A stretch of DNA of 64,000 bases from Blastococcus saxobsidens DD2. Lineage in GTDB: Bacteria > Actinomycetota > Actinomycetes > Mycobacteriales > Geodermatophilaceae. Made by a program: the position numbers and the translations under genes. The notes beneath the pieces are model-generated. The model was given only the letters and a program-made list of their open reading frames with translations. It made no database searches and was not told the DNA's origin. The first letter of the stretch is position 1. Each line of letters opens with the position of its first letter. Positions 62,283 to 64,000 of the stretch are shown piece after piece. The stretch is taken from the NCBI RefSeq assembly GCF_000284015.1, contig NC_016943.1, positions 1,591,541 to 1,655,540 of the forward strand. The letters run 5' to 3'.

Positions 62283-62340
62283 GCATAGGAGGCTATGCAC
62301 GCGGTTTCGGGCGCCGATCCGTATGCATAGCCTCCTTTGC
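62283..62340 (+). repeat. Inverted repeat, probable terminator
   Basis: AGGAGGCTATGCA (62287-62299) and its exact complement (62324-62336) form a 13-bp stem with a 24-base loop; weaker pairing extends outward. It lies ten bases after the esterase stop. Each arm is itself near-palindromic (GCATA...TATGC), so a protein-binding role is possible. The rest of 62341-62483 shows no gene. Confidence 0.6.
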
Positions 62341-62483
62341 CTGGGGTGGGTGACGCGCTCGTGGTGTTGCGGCCTCGTGTCGAACGGCCCGGGCAGGCAT
62401 CCGGTTGCCAGGCGCGGGCACTCAGGTCCCGTCGCAGGCGACGCGTGCGACGGCTGCGGCCCGCGTCGAGCAGAGGAGATGCC

Positions 62484-63137
62484 ATGAGCGCCAGTGCTGG
62501 GGGAGTTGCCCGGACCGGTCCCCGACGAGCGGGGCGGGCCGCGGCCGCGGTTCTCGCCACGGCCGTCGGGGTGGGCCTCCTCGCTGCGTGCAGCGACGAC
62601 CCGGTCGGCCCGAGAACCGGCCCGGCGGCCACGGAGGTGCGGGCGCTCGAGGACCGTCTCGGCGGGGTCGAGGACCGTCTCACCACGCTCGAAGACCGGG
62701 TCGGCCTCCTCGAGGACGAGCCGGCTGCCGATGACGAGGGCGCTGCCGGTGACGAGCCGGAGGAGGAGCTGGCCGGTGAGGACGAGACCGGGGTCCTCGG
62801 GGACGCCGAGGGGCTGATCGGCGAGCGCGTCATGGTCAGCGGTGAGGTCACCGAGCCGGTCACGGTGGCCGACGTCGGGGCCTCCTTCCGCATCGCGGGC
62901 GACAGCGGTGAGTCCGTCCTGGTCGTCATGGCGACGCCGCCGGCCGAGCTTGCGACCGGCGACGCGGTCCAGGTCTCGGGCACGGTCGTCCGGATCGCCG
63001 AGGACAGCTTCGAGATCGACTTCGGCATCGCGGCGGACCAGCTGTTCGGGGACCCCGCTGCCTTCTTCGCCGACTTCGGGGGAGAGGTCGCCATCTCGGC
63101 GGACGGCATGGACATCGTGCAGGACCAGGCGGACTGA
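62484..63137 (+). CDS. Lipoprotein with coiled coil and OB-like domain
   Basis: 217 residues: a signal peptide ending in lipobox LLAACSD near residue 35, a short coiled coil (VRALEDRLGGVEDRLTTLED), an acidic linker (about 75-105, Glu/Asp/Ala) and a C-terminal beta domain (IGERVMVSGEVTEPVTVADV, then DAVQVSGTVVRI) resembling an OB fold. ATG follows AGAGGAGA. It is exported and lipid-anchored; the function is unknown. Confidence 0.75.
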   Translation: MSASAGGVARTGPRRAGRAAAAVLATAVGVGLLAACSDDPVGPRTGPAATEVRALEDRLGGVEDRLTTLEDRVGLLEDEPAADDEGAAGDEPEEELAGEDETGVLGDAEGLIGERVMVSGEVTEPVTVADVGASFRIAGDSGESVLVVMATPPAELATGDAVQVSGTVVRIAEDSFEIDFGIAADQLFGDPAAFFADFGGEVAISADGMDIVQDQAD

Positions 63138-63174
63138 CGTCTCGGGGGCGGCCGGCCTGCCTACCCGGCGCGCC

Positions 63175-64000
63175 TCAGGCCGCGTGTTCCGGCACGGGCA
63201 GAGAGTCGGACCCGGCGGGTTCCGGAGCCGCCGCACGGGGCACCGGGTGCTCCCTGAGGAATCCGAGGATCCGGTAGGTGACCGCCACCAGCGGCACCGC
63301 GAGCAGGGCGCCGGCGATCCCCCAGAGCAGGCTGCCGGCCGTGACCGCGACGAGGATGACCACCGGGTGCAGGCGGATCGTGCGGCCGACGATGATCGGC
63401 TGCAGCAGGTTGCCCTCCACCTGCTGCACGACGAGGACCGCGACGAGCACGATGATGGCGTCGGTGAGGCCGTTGGTCACGAGGGTGACCAGTACCGCCA
63501 CGGCCCCGCTGACGGTCGCGCCGAAGAGCGGGATGAAGGCGCCGATGAACGTCAGGAGGGTCAGCGAGACCCACAGCGGCACCCCGAGGATGAGCAGCAC
63601 CGCACCGATGCCCACCGCATCGATCAGGGCGACGACGACGACGCCCCGCACGTACTGCGACAGGACCGTCCAAGCGGCGTGCCCCGCCCCGTCGACCTGC
63701 TCCCTCCGCCGGCCGGGGACCCAGCCGAGCAGCCAGGACCACATGGCGGCACCGTCCTTCAGCAGGAAGAAGGTCAGGAAGGCCACCAGGATCACGGCGG
63801 CGAGCACGTAGACGGCCATCCGGGCGGCCGCGGCCGGTTGCGGGGCCAGCGCGTAGAGGCGGTCGACCACGGTGTTCCGGATCTCGGTGACCTGCTGGGG
63901 ATCCAAACCGAGCGGCCCCTCGGTCAGCCACACGCGGATGCGGTCGATGCCCGCGGTCAGCGGGCGCGTCAGGCCCCGGAGCTTCGCGGCGGCTCGGAAC
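63175..64000 (-). CDS. AI-2E family transporter, partial (start beyond window)
   Basis: The frame stays open to the right edge, so the N-terminus is missing; about 275 residues are seen. They show the C-terminal helices of the AI-2E/PerM (UPF0118) family: VAFLTFFLLKDGAAMW, ALIDAVGIGAVLLILGVPLW, GAFIPLFGATVSG, and the conserved VEGNLLQPIIVGRTIRLHP. Substrate is uncertain (autoinducer-2, ions or small solutes in different members). Confidence 0.9.
   Translation of the reverse strand, partial: FRAAAKLRGLTRPLTAGIDRIRVWLTEGPLGLDPQQVTEIRNTVVDRLYALAPQPAAAARMAVYVLAAVILVAFLTFFLLKDGAAMWSWLLGWVPGRRREQVDGAGHAAWTVLSQYVRGVVVVALIDAVGIGAVLLILGVPLWVSLTLLTFIGAFIPLFGATVSGAVAVLVTLVTNGLTDAIIVLVAVLVVQQVEGNLLQPIIVGRTIRLHPVVILVAVTAGSLLWGIAGALLAVPLVAVTYRILGFLREHPVPRAAAPEPAGSDSLPVPEHAA

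Overview
The window is very GC-rich, uses many GTG starts and four-base start/stop overlaps, and carries typical actinobacterial families: ANTAR and MEDS regulators, paired SpoIIE phosphatases, a class F sortase, a HelR-type RNA polymerase ATPase and TIGR02587/TIGR02588 membrane proteins. This suggests a chromosomal piece of a high-GC actinomycete. Geodermatophilaceae is my best guess from gene content, not a proven placement.

Layout. 0-3.6 kb: the end of an MFS exporter, a MauE/DoxX-like membrane protein and a DsbA-like gene cut in two by an IS256-family element with 9-bp target duplications. 3.8-10.7 kb: a module for breakdown of an amino compound (two divergent class V aminotransferases, M20 hydrolase, diaminopropionate ammonia-lyase, RidA) surrounded by broken regulator genes. 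11.2-25.8 kb: a complete aldarate (glucarate/galactarate/talarate) catabolic locus. It has a tripartite TctCBA uptake system with a universal stress protein, a LysR regulator, and the operon kdgD-gudD-galactarate/talarate dehydratase-2-oxoglutarate semialdehyde dehydrogenase-ATP-grasp-AEC permease-mqo-FAD dehydrogenase. mqo carries an in-frame TGA where Trp is expected. 26.1-27.1 kb: a dead subtilase and its small partner. 27.2-37.6 kb: a second LysR gene, an oligopeptide-type ABC importer (one subunit is a permease-ATPase fusion), a CocE hydrolase, a frameshifted glucarate dehydratase homologue, a DUF3237 gene and a truncated near-copy of gudD.

37.7-41 kb looks like a junction zone: a hydroxyacid dehydrogenase, a Usp fragment, two phage/ICE-like genes and the 3' end of a tRNA that may be an old attachment site. 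41.2-45.3 kb: an aldehyde dehydrogenase, an alpha/beta hydrolase and a flavin amine oxidase/tryptophan monooxygenase homologue. 46-56 kb: a signalling and cell-envelope block (two SpoIIE phosphatases, two ANTAR proteins, MEDS-ATPase, TIGR02587/02588, CHRD protein, truncated sortase, MFS). 56.3-64 kb: HelR-like ATPase, AraC regulator, Baeyer-Villiger monooxygenase plus esterase separated by a (GTTCC)7 repeat, a lipoprotein and a partial AI-2E family transporter.

How it works together. Aldarates would be imported by TctCBA and perhaps the ABC system. GudD and the talarate/galactarate dehydratase dehydrate them, KdgD converts the product to 2-oxoglutarate semialdehyde, and the aldehyde dehydrogenase oxidises that to 2-oxoglutarate. 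The most interesting original signal is a shared promoter in front of three operons (tctCBA, kdgD and the ABC importer): ATGC-N10-TTGGAC-N2-GCAT, then a TA-starting hexamer exactly 19 bases after TTGGAC. It implies one LysR-controlled regulon covering both transport systems and the catabolic operon. The window is also rich in decay: about a dozen broken genes, several of them transcriptional regulators.
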